Positions 28,269 through 35,458 of a DNA stretch of 64,000 bases are shown in pieces. How positions within the stretch are numbered: the stretch's first letter is position 1; each line of letters begins with the position of its first letter. Location: the NCBI GenBank assembly GCA_031292015.1, contig JARLHY010000127.1:1-64000 (forward strand), given 5' to 3'. The notes beneath the pieces are model-generated. The model was not told the origin of the DNA, did no database searches, and worked only from the letters and a program-made list of their open reading frames with translations. The translations under genes and the position numbers were made by a program. The stretch comes from Negativicutes bacterium. Its GTDB lineage: Bacteria; Bacillota_C; Negativicutes; Sporomusales_B; JARLHX01.

Positions 28269-29975
28269 TTAGAAGTACTGGACGCCCGACAGCCACCAGC
28301 GTCCCTTGCGGTCGGCTTCCGAAGTCACCGGAGCCGGGCCGAGTTTCCAGGCGTAGTCTACCCGGACGGTGTAGTCCTTGCTGGCGCTGGTGATCAGTCC
28401 CAGTCCCACGCCGTGAAGGGTCCGGCCATTGTCGCCCGCGCCCGGCCAGGGATTTTTGTTGACCACAATATGGCCGGTATCAATATAGGCCGCCAGTTGC
28501 AACTCCGGGGTCGGCATATTCAGGCGCAGTTCGCCCCGGGCCAGATAGCCCGCGTCGCCGGAGGCCTCGCCCTCGGGATAGGCCCTGACGCCCCGGTAGC
28601 CGCCGATAAACAGTTTTTCCGACGAGTCGAGGTTTTTGTTGGCCAGTTGGCCGCTGAAGTCGAACAGGAAGCTCAGGCGGTTGTTGATGACCTGCTGGCG
28701 GCTGTAATTGAAGCTGGCTTTCGTGTAGCGGCCGGCGGTCTGCGCCGTCTGACTGTCGTCGCTCTGCGCCGAGTAGCCGTAGAGATCTGTGCCGCCGACG
28801 ATGGACAGATTGCCGCTGGAAAGGGTCAGAGAGTAACTGTTGACGCCCAATTTGTCCCGGCTGTCACCATTTATGCCGAAGTTCCATACGTAGTCGCGCT
28901 TGTCAGCCAGGGTGATATCCAGGCCCTTGTCGGCCAGTTTGCGGTAATCAAACCCGATCTGGATGTTCACGTTGTTGTCGCGCGAACGGCGAAGGGGATA
29001 GGTTTCGAAAATGCTGGTTGTGTTGGACTTGCCGGTGTAATCGAGGCTGGCGAATTCTTTTCCCAATAAGTAGTGCATGTTGGAAAAACTCACTCCCAGC
29101 TTGGCCCCCTGATTGCCGACAGGGGTCAGGTAGCTGACGCTGGCGTTGTTCATGCCATCCCCGGAATAGTTGTTGCCGAGGCTGATGACGTCGCCGCTGC
29201 CGCTGACGTTGTTGATGGTCAGGGTCATGTTGCTGACGCCCTGGCCGGTGTAACGGTTGCCGTAGTTGTCCAATGAGAAAGTGCCGACGACGTCCTCGGT
29301 GTCGGTGATTTCAAGGATAAGGTCGGTGCTGCCGGCGGTCTTGCCGGGAGCCAGAGTGGCCTTGATGCTGACGCCGCTGGTGTCGCTGAGGAGCAGCAGG
29401 GCCCGTTCCAGCACGTCTTTTTTTACATAGTCGCCAATCTTGACAGGGCCCAGCAGCCCTTCGGCGACAGTGGTTTTCAGGTGGGACCGGTTGCGGATGT
29501 CGATTTGTCCGTACTGGCCTGGCACAACGGTGATTTCCACTGTCCCGTCCTTGATATCCTGGGCCGGGACATAGGCGTTGGCCACCATGTAGCCCCGCTG
29601 GTTGAGGTACCCGGCGATCCGCTGGGCGAGCGCCTGCATTTCGGTAAGGGAAAGCTCCTTGCCGGCCGCGTCCTTGACCAGTTCCTGCAGTTCGGCCTGG
29701 CTGACAGGGCCCGCGCCGGTGACGCGAAAACCGTTCACCCTGATTTTGGGGCCCGCATCCTGGACCGGCCCCGGCTTTTCTTCCTGGTTTATTTCGATGG
29801 TGACGCTATTTTTGGCGGGCTCGGGCAGCTTCTGTTCCTCCAGGCTGCTCTTGATGGTGCCGGCGTTGGGTGGTTCTACAGCCAAAGCCGGCGAAGTGGA
29901 ACAGACCATGAAGGCCAGAAGCAAGCTCAGGCACCCCTTGCCCCGACCCCTGGCCGGAGCATGTGTTTTAGGCAT
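28269..29975 (-). CDS. TpsB outer-membrane transporter (FhaC/ShlB family)
   Basis: Outer-membrane pore that exports the TpsA adhesin. The 568-residue protein has a signal peptide (about 1-33, ending PALA), a short proline-rich linker, two POTRA domains (about 76-152 and 154-228) and a 16-strand barrel ending with a C-terminal Phe (WLSGVQYF). The FhaC loop-6 motif appears as GGYRGVRAYPEGEASGDAGY near residue 455, with VRAY in place of the usual VRGY. The partner tpsA starts 23 bases downstream. The gene follows the small frameshifted gene at 30069-30380. Confidence 0.93.
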   Translation of the reverse strand: MPKTHAPARGRGKGCLSLLLAFMVCSTSPALAVEPPNAGTIKSSLEEQKLPEPAKNSVTIEINQEEKPGPVQDAGPKIRVNGFRVTGAGPVSQAELQELVKDAAGKELSLTEMQALAQRIAGYLNQRGYMVANAYVPAQDIKDGTVEITVVPGQYGQIDIRNRSHLKTTVAEGLLGPVKIGDYVKKDVLERALLLLSDTSGVSIKATLAPGKTAGSTDLILEITDTEDVVGTFSLDNYGNRYTGQGVSNMTLTINNVSGSGDVISLGNNYSGDGMNNASVSYLTPVGNQGAKLGVSFSNMHYLLGKEFASLDYTGKSNTTSIFETYPLRRSRDNNVNIQIGFDYRKLADKGLDITLADKRDYVWNFGINGDSRDKLGVNSYSLTLSSGNLSIVGGTDLYGYSAQSDDSQTAQTAGRYTKASFNYSRQQVINNRLSFLFDFSGQLANKNLDSSEKLFIGGYRGVRAYPEGEASGDAGYLARGELRLNMPTPELQLAAYIDTGHIVVNKNPWPGAGDNGRTLHGVGLGLITSASKDYTVRVDYAWKLGPAPVTSEADRKGRWWLSGVQYF

Positions 29976-30068
29976 AATCTCATCCTTCCTTGGTTGATGC
30001 GGCAGGGGCCTGTCCAGGACGGGCCCCTGCGTTTTCCGCTGCCGTCATGAGACGATACGGCGCCCGTA

Positions 30069-30380
30069 TCAGGCCTCCTCGGTTTCGGCTCTCTCAGTTT
30101 CGGCTCTCTCGGTTTCAGCTTTCTCCAGTTCCGGGGCGCCGACCACGCTTAGTCCTTCTGGCGGCTTGTCGGCTTTTTTCAATACTCCGGCCTCCACGAG
30201 CTGCTTCAGGATGTTGTCCTGGACGGCCAGCGACTGGACGAACCCTTCCAACGGCATAACGATCCACTGGCTGACCGTTGTCGCTCTTGAGGTGGGGCTG
30301 CAGTGTCATCAGGTCGATGCGGATAAGATTGCCTGTGACATGAACGGCGCTGATGGCGTCGGCGTAAATTTCCTGGTTCA
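30069..30380 (-). pseudogene. Small TPS-linked protein, one-base frameshift
   Basis: AGGAGG stands just before an ATG at 30380 that opens MNQEIYADAISAVHVTGNLI and runs to about residue 38 (SDNGQ). After that the plausible sequence continues only in the next frame, as QWIVMPLEGFVQSLAVQDNI to a stop at 30069. Removing one C in CAGCCAGTGG near 30276-30285 would join them into a protein of about 103 residues ending in an ETERA repeat. I do not know its function; it may assist TPS secretion or be a cytoplasmic partner. Either the gene is broken, the sequence has an error, or frameshifting is programmed. No slippery heptamer is evident. Confidence 0.6.
30073..30117 (-). repeat. 15-nt tandem repeats at a C-terminal coding end
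   Basis: Three 15-base units encode ETERA-ETERA-ETEEA at the end of the small frameshifted gene. Copy number of such repeats can vary between strains. Confidence 0.7.
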
Positions 30381-30500
30381 TGATTTTCCTCCTTAAAATG
30401 CTGCGGCGCCAAGCGGCCGGCAGTCCGCTGCGGATGAACGGTGTTTCCTGCTGTTTCCACCTCATCCCGCGTCTGTCGGCCGAAACGGTCACCTCAAGCC

Positions 30501-30630
30501 CTATTGTTCCCCCTGTTCTTCAATTTCCCGTCTGGCTGTGGCCGCGGCGCCACACAATCCGGTCATGACCGCCCCGAGCGCCACTCCGGTCGCCAGCAGA
30601 AAGTAGTCCTTGAGTATCTCCAGCAACATA
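30501..30630 (-). pseudogene. Small membrane protein gene, one-base frameshift
   Basis: AAGGAGGAG lies 5 bases before an ATG at 30630 that opens MLLEILKDYF. In this frame the sequence then turns into Arg/Gly-rich nonsense and stops early. If one T of the TTTT at 30598-30604 is dropped, the frame reads on as LLATGVALGAVMTGLCGAAA and a charged tail, EIEEQGEQ, stopping at 30501. The joined product would be a 42-residue single-helix membrane peptide. The frame on the far side and the good ribosome site suggest a real small gene with an insertion or a sequence error. Function unknown. It lies between the ompH-like gene and the other frameshifted gene. Confidence 0.55.
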
Positions 30631-30709
30631 CGGTCTCCTCCTTATCTGAATTGACTCATGCCCGGCCGGCAGACTTCGCGGTGGCAGCAGTTACATCTGC
30701 CGCCCTGGC

Positions 30710-31162
30710 CTATTTCCCGCTGATTTTTTTCAGCACATCGTCGGTGATGTCCAGCCCGCCGTATACGGCCACGCCTTTCTGTACAACGATGGCCATCCCT
30801 TTGGCTTCCGCCACTTCCCTGACCGCGGCGTTGATTTTGTCGGCGATGGGTCGCAATAGTTCTTGCCGCTTTTGTTCCACTTGCCGCATGAGCTGCAGGT
30901 TGAGATCCTGTTTTTCCTTGTCGCCCAGGCCGGCCGATTTGGCCTCGAATTCCTTTTTGGCTGCTTCCGTTTCGGCCTTGAGGGTTTCATTCGCTTTCTG
31001 GGTGTCCGGATGTTGATTAATCAGCAGGGGAAAGTCCACAAGGCCGACTGTCGGCGGTGCCGTCGGCACAGCGGCCTGCGCCGTGCCGGCCCCCATCGCC
31101 CCGAACAGGATCAGAGCCGCCAGCAGCATAGCGGTTATGGTTTTCCGAACAACATATTTCAT
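30710..31162 (-). CDS. OmpH/Skp-family periplasmic chaperone
   Basis: Predicted periplasmic holdase for outer-membrane or secreted proteins. The 150-residue protein has a clear signal peptide (1-32, ending TAQAA), a segment VGLVDFPLLINQHPDTQKAN (Skp proteins begin in a similar way), a long charged coiled-coil arm (about 65-110) and a C-terminal strand-helix closing the trimer body. The ATG at 31162 follows AAGAAGGA; the open frame upstream to 31246 is not needed. Its place between exbD and the TPS genes suggests that it guards TpsA, TpsB or the receptor in the periplasm. This role is inference. Confidence 0.82.
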   Translation of the reverse strand: MKYVVRKTITAMLLAALILFGAMGAGTAQAAVPTAPPTVGLVDFPLLINQHPDTQKANETLKAETEAAKKEFEAKSAGLGDKEKQDLNLQLMRQVEQKRQELLRPIADKINAAVREVAEAKGMAIVVQKGVAVYGGLDITDDVLKKISGK

Positions 31163-31258
31163 GGTATTTTCCTTCTTCCCGCCCTTTGGGCAAATCATTG
31201 CGCGGACCGGTTTTACCGGCCCACTGTAAAACCCCAGGCTGTTCAACAGCCGCGCTCT

Positions 31259-31672
31259 CTAACTGTTGGGGGATGGCCGCACCGCTATGGCCACCGCCGC
31301 TACCCCGCTTTGCCGGACGGCGTCCAGCACCTCGATCACCCGGCCGTGCTCCACGCCACGGTCGGCGTTGATGACCACCGACAGCTGCCTGCCGTCGTTC
31401 CGGAGCTGGCTGAGCCGAGACGTGACCTCGGCTGGCCCGCCGATCTGATCCTTGTCACAGAACAGGTTGCCGTCCTGGGTCAAGGTGAGCATCACCACCT
31501 GCTTTATTTCCTCCTGACCGGTGGCGGCGTGAGGCAGATTGACCGGCAGAACATGCTGCTCGATCATGGCCAGGCTGGCCAGCATGAAAAACACCAGCAG
31601 GAAAAACATGGTGTCGATCATCGGGATGATCTCGATACGGGCTCTCTTCATCGTGCTTCGCGCCAGTTTCAT
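31259..31672 (-). CDS. exbD: ExbD-type proton-channel subunit
   Basis: Inner-membrane partner of ExbB that couples proton flow to TonB. The 137-residue protein has a short cytoplasmic start, one membrane helix (about 15-35) with the essential aspartate in IPMIDTMFFLLVFFML (Asp20), and a periplasmic domain ending in VAIAVRPSPNS. It lies 4 bases after exbB, with AGGAG before its ATG. TolR is an alternative on sequence alone, but the tonB neighbour supports ExbD. Confidence 0.9.
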   Translation of the reverse strand: MKLARSTMKRARIEIIPMIDTMFFLLVFFMLASLAMIEQHVLPVNLPHAATGQEEIKQVVMLTLTQDGNLFCDKDQIGGPAEVTSRLSQLRNDGRQLSVVINADRGVEHGRVIEVLDAVRQSGVAAVAIAVRPSPNS

Positions 31673-31676
31673 TTCA

Positions 31677-32267
31677 TCACTCCTGTTCGGTCAGCGCCAT
31701 TTCCAGCTGGGTGGCGTAGTGTTCGATCATTTCGCTTTCCCGCTCGACCCGGGCGGTAAAATAGTTGTAGGGGATCAGCGTCGTTACCGCCACGCCGATG
31801 CCGGTGGCGGTGGCGATGAGCGCCTCGGCCACACCGCCGGTTACGGCGTGGGGTGATCCGCCCCCGCCTCCGACCGTGGCCATGATATGAAACGAGTCCA
31901 TCATGCCGAGGATGGTCCCCAAAAGGCCCAGCAGCGGGGCCAGGGTTACGATGGTGTCCAGCGTCGAAAGGCCTTTTTTCATGATCGAATACTGGGTGAT
32001 CCCCACCGATTCCATGGCCTTGGTCGGTTCGGCCGGGTTGGCCATGCCGGCGGCCAGCACCTTGAGCAGCGGCAGGGTTGAGCTTTTGGCCAGATTCAGA
32101 CCGTCTTTGACCCGCCCGAGCTGGACCAATTCCAGCACCGTTTCGGCGGCGGCGTTCTTGCCGATGCGCCGGAAGAAAAGCCATCTTTCGATGATAACGG
32201 TTACCGAAATTAAGGAGCATATTGCCAGAGGCAGCATCATCCAGCCGCCTTTTAACAGTTCTGTCAT
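31677..32267 (-). CDS. exbB: ExbB/TolQ-family proton-channel subunit
   Basis: Inner-membrane protein that forms the proton channel with ExbD. The 196-residue protein has three membrane helices: about 10-30 (MLPLAICSLISVTVIIERWLF), about 105-125 (TIVTLAPLLGLLGTILGMM) and about 145-170 (ALIATATGIGVAVTTLIPYN). These carry the conserved small-residue packing of MotA/TolQ/ExbB proteins. AAAGGA precedes the ATG. It follows tonB by 42 bases and precedes exbD by 4, so the complete TonB energy module is present. Confidence 0.91.
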   Translation of the reverse strand: MTELLKGGWMMLPLAICSLISVTVIIERWLFFRRIGKNAAAETVLELVQLGRVKDGLNLAKSSTLPLLKVLAAGMANPAEPTKAMESVGITQYSIMKKGLSTLDTIVTLAPLLGLLGTILGMMDSFHIMATVGGGGGSPHAVTGGVAEALIATATGIGVAVTTLIPYNYFTARVERESEMIEHYATQLEMALTEQE

Positions 32268-32309
32268 GATGAATCATCCTTTCGCGGTAATTTGATAAGA
32301 ATAGTCTTC

Positions 32310-32957
32310 TTACATTGCTTCCCTGAGATCGAAGGTAACCCTCACGTCCCGGACGGTCGACACCGGCACGCCGCTGGAGTCCCGGGCCGGCGAATACCGC
32401 CAGGACGACACCGCCTCGACAGCGGCCTCACTGGCGTCAGAGCGGCCGCCCTCACGCACCGAGAGCACCGTTACCGACCCGTCGGTGTTGATGCGGATCC
32501 TTAGCACCACCGATCCCTCCCAGCCTGCTTCCCGGGCTGCCCGGGGGTAGGCCGGCTTGGGGGCGTACGCGCGACTGGCTGATACAGCGCTTGTGCCGCC
32601 GTTTCCGGGCCTCATCGGCGGCAGACCGGTGGCTGACGGTATCGCCGTTCCTGTGCCTGACCGCAGTGCCACTGAATTGGCGCTGGTCTCGCCCGGCAGG
32701 GCGTCCGCAAAGTGAGCCGGCTCCGGCTCGCCTGCAGCCTGTTCGGTCCGCGGCTGATTGATATCCGGCTTGATTTCCTCCTTGGGAGGAGTGATCTTTT
32801 GCTCCGGCAACGGGACGACTTCAATGGTGGTGACATTTTTGGCCGAATTGACCGGCGAAGACGGAGGCATCAGGATGAAGGCGACAATCAGAGCACAATG
32901 GACAAGTACGGAAGTCAGTGTCGATTTTCCATAGGTGCTGTTTGTCAATAAACTCAT
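32310..32957 (-). CDS. tonB: TonB energy transducer
   Basis: Links the ExbB/ExbD channel to outer-membrane receptors. The 215-residue protein has an N-terminal membrane anchor (about 13-31, LTSVLVHCALIVAFILMPP), a proline/glutamate-rich spacer across the periplasm (about 35-130), and a TonB C-terminal domain (about 133-215) with YPRAAREAGWEGSVVLRIRI and SSWRYSPARDSSGVPV. GGAGGTG precedes its ATG, which overlaps by four bases (ATGA) the stop of a 41-codon gene. It probably serves the receptor at 16244-18388 and perhaps others in the genome. Confidence 0.92.
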   Translation of the reverse strand: MSLLTNSTYGKSTLTSVLVHCALIVAFILMPPSSPVNSAKNVTTIEVVPLPEQKITPPKEEIKPDINQPRTEQAAGEPEPAHFADALPGETSANSVALRSGTGTAIPSATGLPPMRPGNGGTSAVSASRAYAPKPAYPRAAREAGWEGSVVLRIRINTDGSVTVLSVREGGRSDASEAAVEAVSSWRYSPARDSSGVPVSTVRDVRVTFDLREAM

Positions 32958-33079
32958 TGTTGTTCACCTCCCTCTGGCTTCTTTACATAACCGTCACTGC
33001 CGGACGGCGGCAGCTGTGAAGCCGCCTGGAACATCTGGAAAAACTGGCCCAATATGGGGCAAAGTATCTGATCATTCAT
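32954..33079 (-). CDS. 41-residue protein between padR and tonB
   Basis: A short frame that starts MNDQILCPILGQFFQMFQAA and ends VKKPEGGEQQ. Its ATG overlaps the padR stop by four bases (ATGA) and its stop overlaps the tonB start the same way, an arrangement typical of translational coupling. It therefore looks like a true gene although it is short. AAAGGAG lies 17 bases upstream, too far for ideal initiation, so ribosomes probably reinitiate after padR. I do not recognise the product. The first half is hydrophobic with one Cys; no clear membrane helix. Alternatively it is only a coupling leader for tonB. Confidence 0.6.
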   Translation of the reverse strand: MNDQILCPILGQFFQMFQAASQLPPSGSDGYVKKPEGGEQQ

Positions 33080-33627
33080 GGTCGCGGTAAGCACAACTCC
33101 TTTATCAAGACATCCAGAAAATCGATCTCGCGTTTTATATACGAAGCCGGATGGCGGAACAACGCCTGCAAATTAAGGGGAAGGTCTCCCCCGCCCTGGT
33201 AATCGAAGATGGTCTTGATACGCTCCCCGATTTCCGCCAGAAAGTTTTTTCTTTGCTCCAGCGCGTCCACAACTTCTTTTGCCGTCACCAGCGAAATCGC
33301 CGCAAGGGCCAGATCGAACCTGTAATCCCTTTCCCGGGAAGATGATAAGGCCGATATGATTTCCTGCCTCAAGATTTTCTGGCCCTCATCCGTTATCGCG
33401 AATTTTTTCGGCATGGGGCCTTTTCCTTGCTTTGCCGTATCCAGGTGAGCCTTGACGAGCCGCTTCGTATTCAGCTTGTTCAGGCTGACGTAAATGGAAG
33501 CCGTCCCGATATCGGCCCACTCTTTGTAGCCTCGTTCCTTAACCAGATGAACGATTTCATAACCTGAAACCTCTTTTCGTTCACAGATGAGCTGCAGAAT
33601 CATAAATTCCGCATTCGTGAGTTTCAT
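33076..33627 (-). CDS. PadR-family regulator heading the TPS/TonB operon
   Basis: Winged-helix repressor, 183 residues. The DNA-binding domain (about 1-100) starts MKLTNAEFMILQLICERKEV and includes GYEIVHLVKERGYKEWADIG. The helical C-terminal half mediates dimerisation. It is close to the PadR at 14678-15220. A perfect 46-nt palindrome begins 18 bases upstream of its start and should be its own operator. The stop overlaps the next small gene by four bases, and tonB, exbB, exbD and the secretion genes follow on the same strand, so it probably represses the whole set. The inducer is unknown. Confidence 0.9.
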   Translation of the reverse strand: MKLTNAEFMILQLICERKEVSGYEIVHLVKERGYKEWADIGTASIYVSLNKLNTKRLVKAHLDTAKQGKGPMPKKFAITDEGQKILRQEIISALSSSRERDYRFDLALAAISLVTAKEVVDALEQRKNFLAEIGERIKTIFDYQGGGDLPLNLQALFRHPASYIKREIDFLDVLIKELCLPRP

Positions 33628-33645
33628 AGCATCCCCCCATAATCA

Positions 33646-33691
33646 TTTTACTAATATAATATTACATATATGTAATATTATATTAGTAAAA
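33646..33691. promoter_or_regulatory. Perfect 46-nt palindrome, likely PadR operator
   Basis: All 46 bases are self-complementary about a centre between 33668 and 33669 (core ACATATATGT). It begins 18 bases upstream of the padR start codon and spans likely -10 sequences such as TATAAT. The core fits the ATGT...ACAT type of PadR site. Both halves contain ATATAATATTACA or its complement, shared with the padR promoter at 15272-15305. No T run follows, so it is not a simple terminator. Confidence 0.75.
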
Positions 33692-33849
33692 ACCGTGTTG
33701 TAAGCCCGTCTGCTGCTTACAGCACACAAAATATAAAGGAGTTCCGTCACTGACCCTTTTATATAGGCTGCCCGGCATAATCAAGCGGCAACATTCATTA
33801 CCTGAGAGCCCCCTTCCTGTTGTTTTACGGTACCGCCAATATTCATCTA

Positions 33850-33877
33850 CGAAATATTTCACATGTGTAATATTTCG
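33850..33877. promoter_or_regulatory. Second palindrome with ACATGT core
   Basis: A 28-nt near-perfect palindrome (one mismatched pair) with core ACATGT and outer arms CGAAATATT/AATATTTCG. It contains TGTAATATT, the same start as the 13-mer in the two padR promoters. It lies about 220 bases upstream of padR and may be an auxiliary operator. Confidence 0.5.
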
Positions 33878-34047
33878 CGATAAGTTGCGGTGTAGTTATG
33901 GTTCGTGTTTAGCTTACAATATGACTATATGAAAATCAATGTATTCAACACCGTATTTAACAAACATTAACCAAAGCTTAACCAGGATTTAACAATCAGG
34001 TATAGCCATATTTCTCGCTGTCGCCTGGAGGCATGAAGCCAAAGAAC

Positions 34048-34083
34048 GGCCCTGAAACGGCGAAAATTTGCCGTTTCAGAGCC
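34048..34083 (-). terminator. Hairpin after the larA-like gene
   Basis: A 10-bp perfect stem (34052-34061 with 34070-34079), extended by GGC/GCC, lies 20 bases past the stop. The following minus-strand sequence, TTCTTTGG, is only weakly T-rich, so termination may be incomplete. Confidence 0.5.
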
Positions 34084-34102
34084 ATTCTTACCACTACCCG
34101 CC

Positions 34103-35416
34103 TTAGCCGATTTGGGCTTTTCCTGCCAGCAGCGGCAGCGTGTTCGCCCCCTGGGGCATGACAATGAACTGCGGCGTGCCTGTCCGGCACTTGTCCTGAG
34201 CGATCTTCATCGCTTCATCCAGTGTGCTTGCCGGAATCATTCCGGTCTTTTGCACCAGTTCGAAGTTGTCCGGTTTGGTCACCATGATAAAGGTGGCGAC
34301 ATCGCTGCATTCTATTTCCTTGAGCGCCACCATGCCAGGCAGGGCAAAGTTAGCCCGGAGGGCCTTCTCTGCCGCCAGCTTGTCACCCAGCTTAAACCAG
34401 TCCATGAATCCCGGCGGCTCGGAAATATCCGGGCACTCACTCAGCAGGATGACCACGCCGCCTTTTTTCACGGCGTAGCAGGCGTTATCCATCGTTTTTC
34501 CGGTCTGATACAGGTTGATGTCTTTCGGGTATCCACCCGCCGTAGTGATTACAATATCCGCTTTGGCCGGGATTTCCACGCCATAAAGCTCATCCACCAG
34601 CTTTGTCCCCTCCAGCCAGGCCGATACCCAGTTGCCGGCAAATATGCCGGCGACTCCGCCGTCGGAGGTGGGAACAAGGTTGAGAATAAAATCCGGTTTG
34701 ACGAACGCGGCGATCTCCATCATGTCTTCATGGGCTGCGTTTCCCTTAAGCTTGCCCGACATGCAGCTCGGGTCCGAGCCGTCACCCAGATTAGGCCCCA
34801 GCAGCAGCAGATGATTCTGCTGAATGGTCTTCACCGAGCTGCAGCCCGGCAGAACGCTTTTCCGGCCTCCGCCGTACCCGGCGTTGTAGTGATAGATGAT
34901 TCCTCCGGTCAGAATCACCCTGTCGGCTTCAGCCACCAGCCTGTTGACCCGCACCTCGGTGCCGCGGCTGGTTTTTCCCAGATAGACCATATTGGGCTCG
35001 TCCCAGGCGTCATGGTTCAGCACCCGCACCCGGTGGCAGATATTTTCGCCGCACAGGTCACGAAACTCGCTGTCGGTATTCTGTCGATGGGCCCCGACGA
35101 CGATCAGGATGGTGATATTGTCATCAGGCACCCCGGCCGCGTTCAGTTCGTCCAGGATGATGGGCAGCACCTTGTCCATCCGCTGCCAGATCCGGGTGAT
35201 GTCACTGACCGTTACCACGACCTTCTCCCCGGGGCGTACGATTTCCCGCAGAGGCGGCGCGTCGATGGGACGGGCCAAAGCCTCACGGACGGCTTTTTCG
35301 AGATCCGGCAGCGGCGGAAACTCTTTGCCGACAATCTCGCAGACCAGCTGCTGGGCAGGGATGCTCAGCGGAAATTCCGTTTTCCCGTATTTCAGGCTGA
35401 ACTGTCGGTCACTCAT
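34103..35416 (-). CDS. LarA-family nickel-pincer 2-hydroxyacid racemase/epimerase
   Basis: Likely cytoplasmic enzyme that inverts the C2 stereocentre of a 2-hydroxy acid by hydride transfer, using the nickel-pincer nucleotide cofactor made by LarBCE (not in the window). The 437-residue protein has the N-terminal LarA fold, GAHRQNTDSEF near residue 118, and the cofactor-anchoring block YHYNAGYGGGRKSVLPG at about 190-206, with the cofactor lysine in GGRKS. The family covers many substrates beyond lactate, including sugar acids. GGAGGTG precedes the ATG. It follows panB1 by 42 bases in one operon, so it may prepare the C2 epimer of a sugar-acid-like substrate. This is inference. Confidence 0.85.
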   Translation of the reverse strand: MSDRQFSLKYGKTEFPLSIPAQQLVCEIVGKEFPPLPDLEKAVREALARPIDAPPLREIVRPGEKVVVTVSDITRIWQRMDKVLPIILDELNAAGVPDDNITILIVVGAHRQNTDSEFRDLCGENICHRVRVLNHDAWDEPNMVYLGKTSRGTEVRVNRLVAEADRVILTGGIIYHYNAGYGGGRKSVLPGCSSVKTIQQNHLLLLGPNLGDGSDPSCMSGKLKGNAAHEDMMEIAAFVKPDFILNLVPTSDGGVAGIFAGNWVSAWLEGTKLVDELYGVEIPAKADIVITTAGGYPKDINLYQTGKTMDNACYAVKKGGVVILLSECPDISEPPGFMDWFKLGDKLAAEKALRANFALPGMVALKEIECSDVATFIMVTKPDNFELVQKTGMIPASTLDEAMKIAQDKCRTGTPQFIVMPQGANTLPLLAGKAQIG

Positions 35417-35458
35417 AGAAACTTCACCTCCAGGCAGATTGGCGTGATACTTTTTCCC

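Larger units (their letters stand above)
33628..34102. other. Regulatory intergenic region upstream of padR
   Basis: 475 bases. It holds the 46-nt palindrome (33646-33691), a second palindrome (33850-33877) and the terminator of the larA-like gene (34048-34083). The remaining 33692-33849 shows no gene; a short AAAGGAG at 33738 leads nowhere obvious. Confidence 0.6.

Noticed and set aside
30069..30380. Programmed ribosomal frameshift
   Set aside because: No slippery heptamer or downstream pseudoknot is evident at the shift; a one-base indel is simpler.
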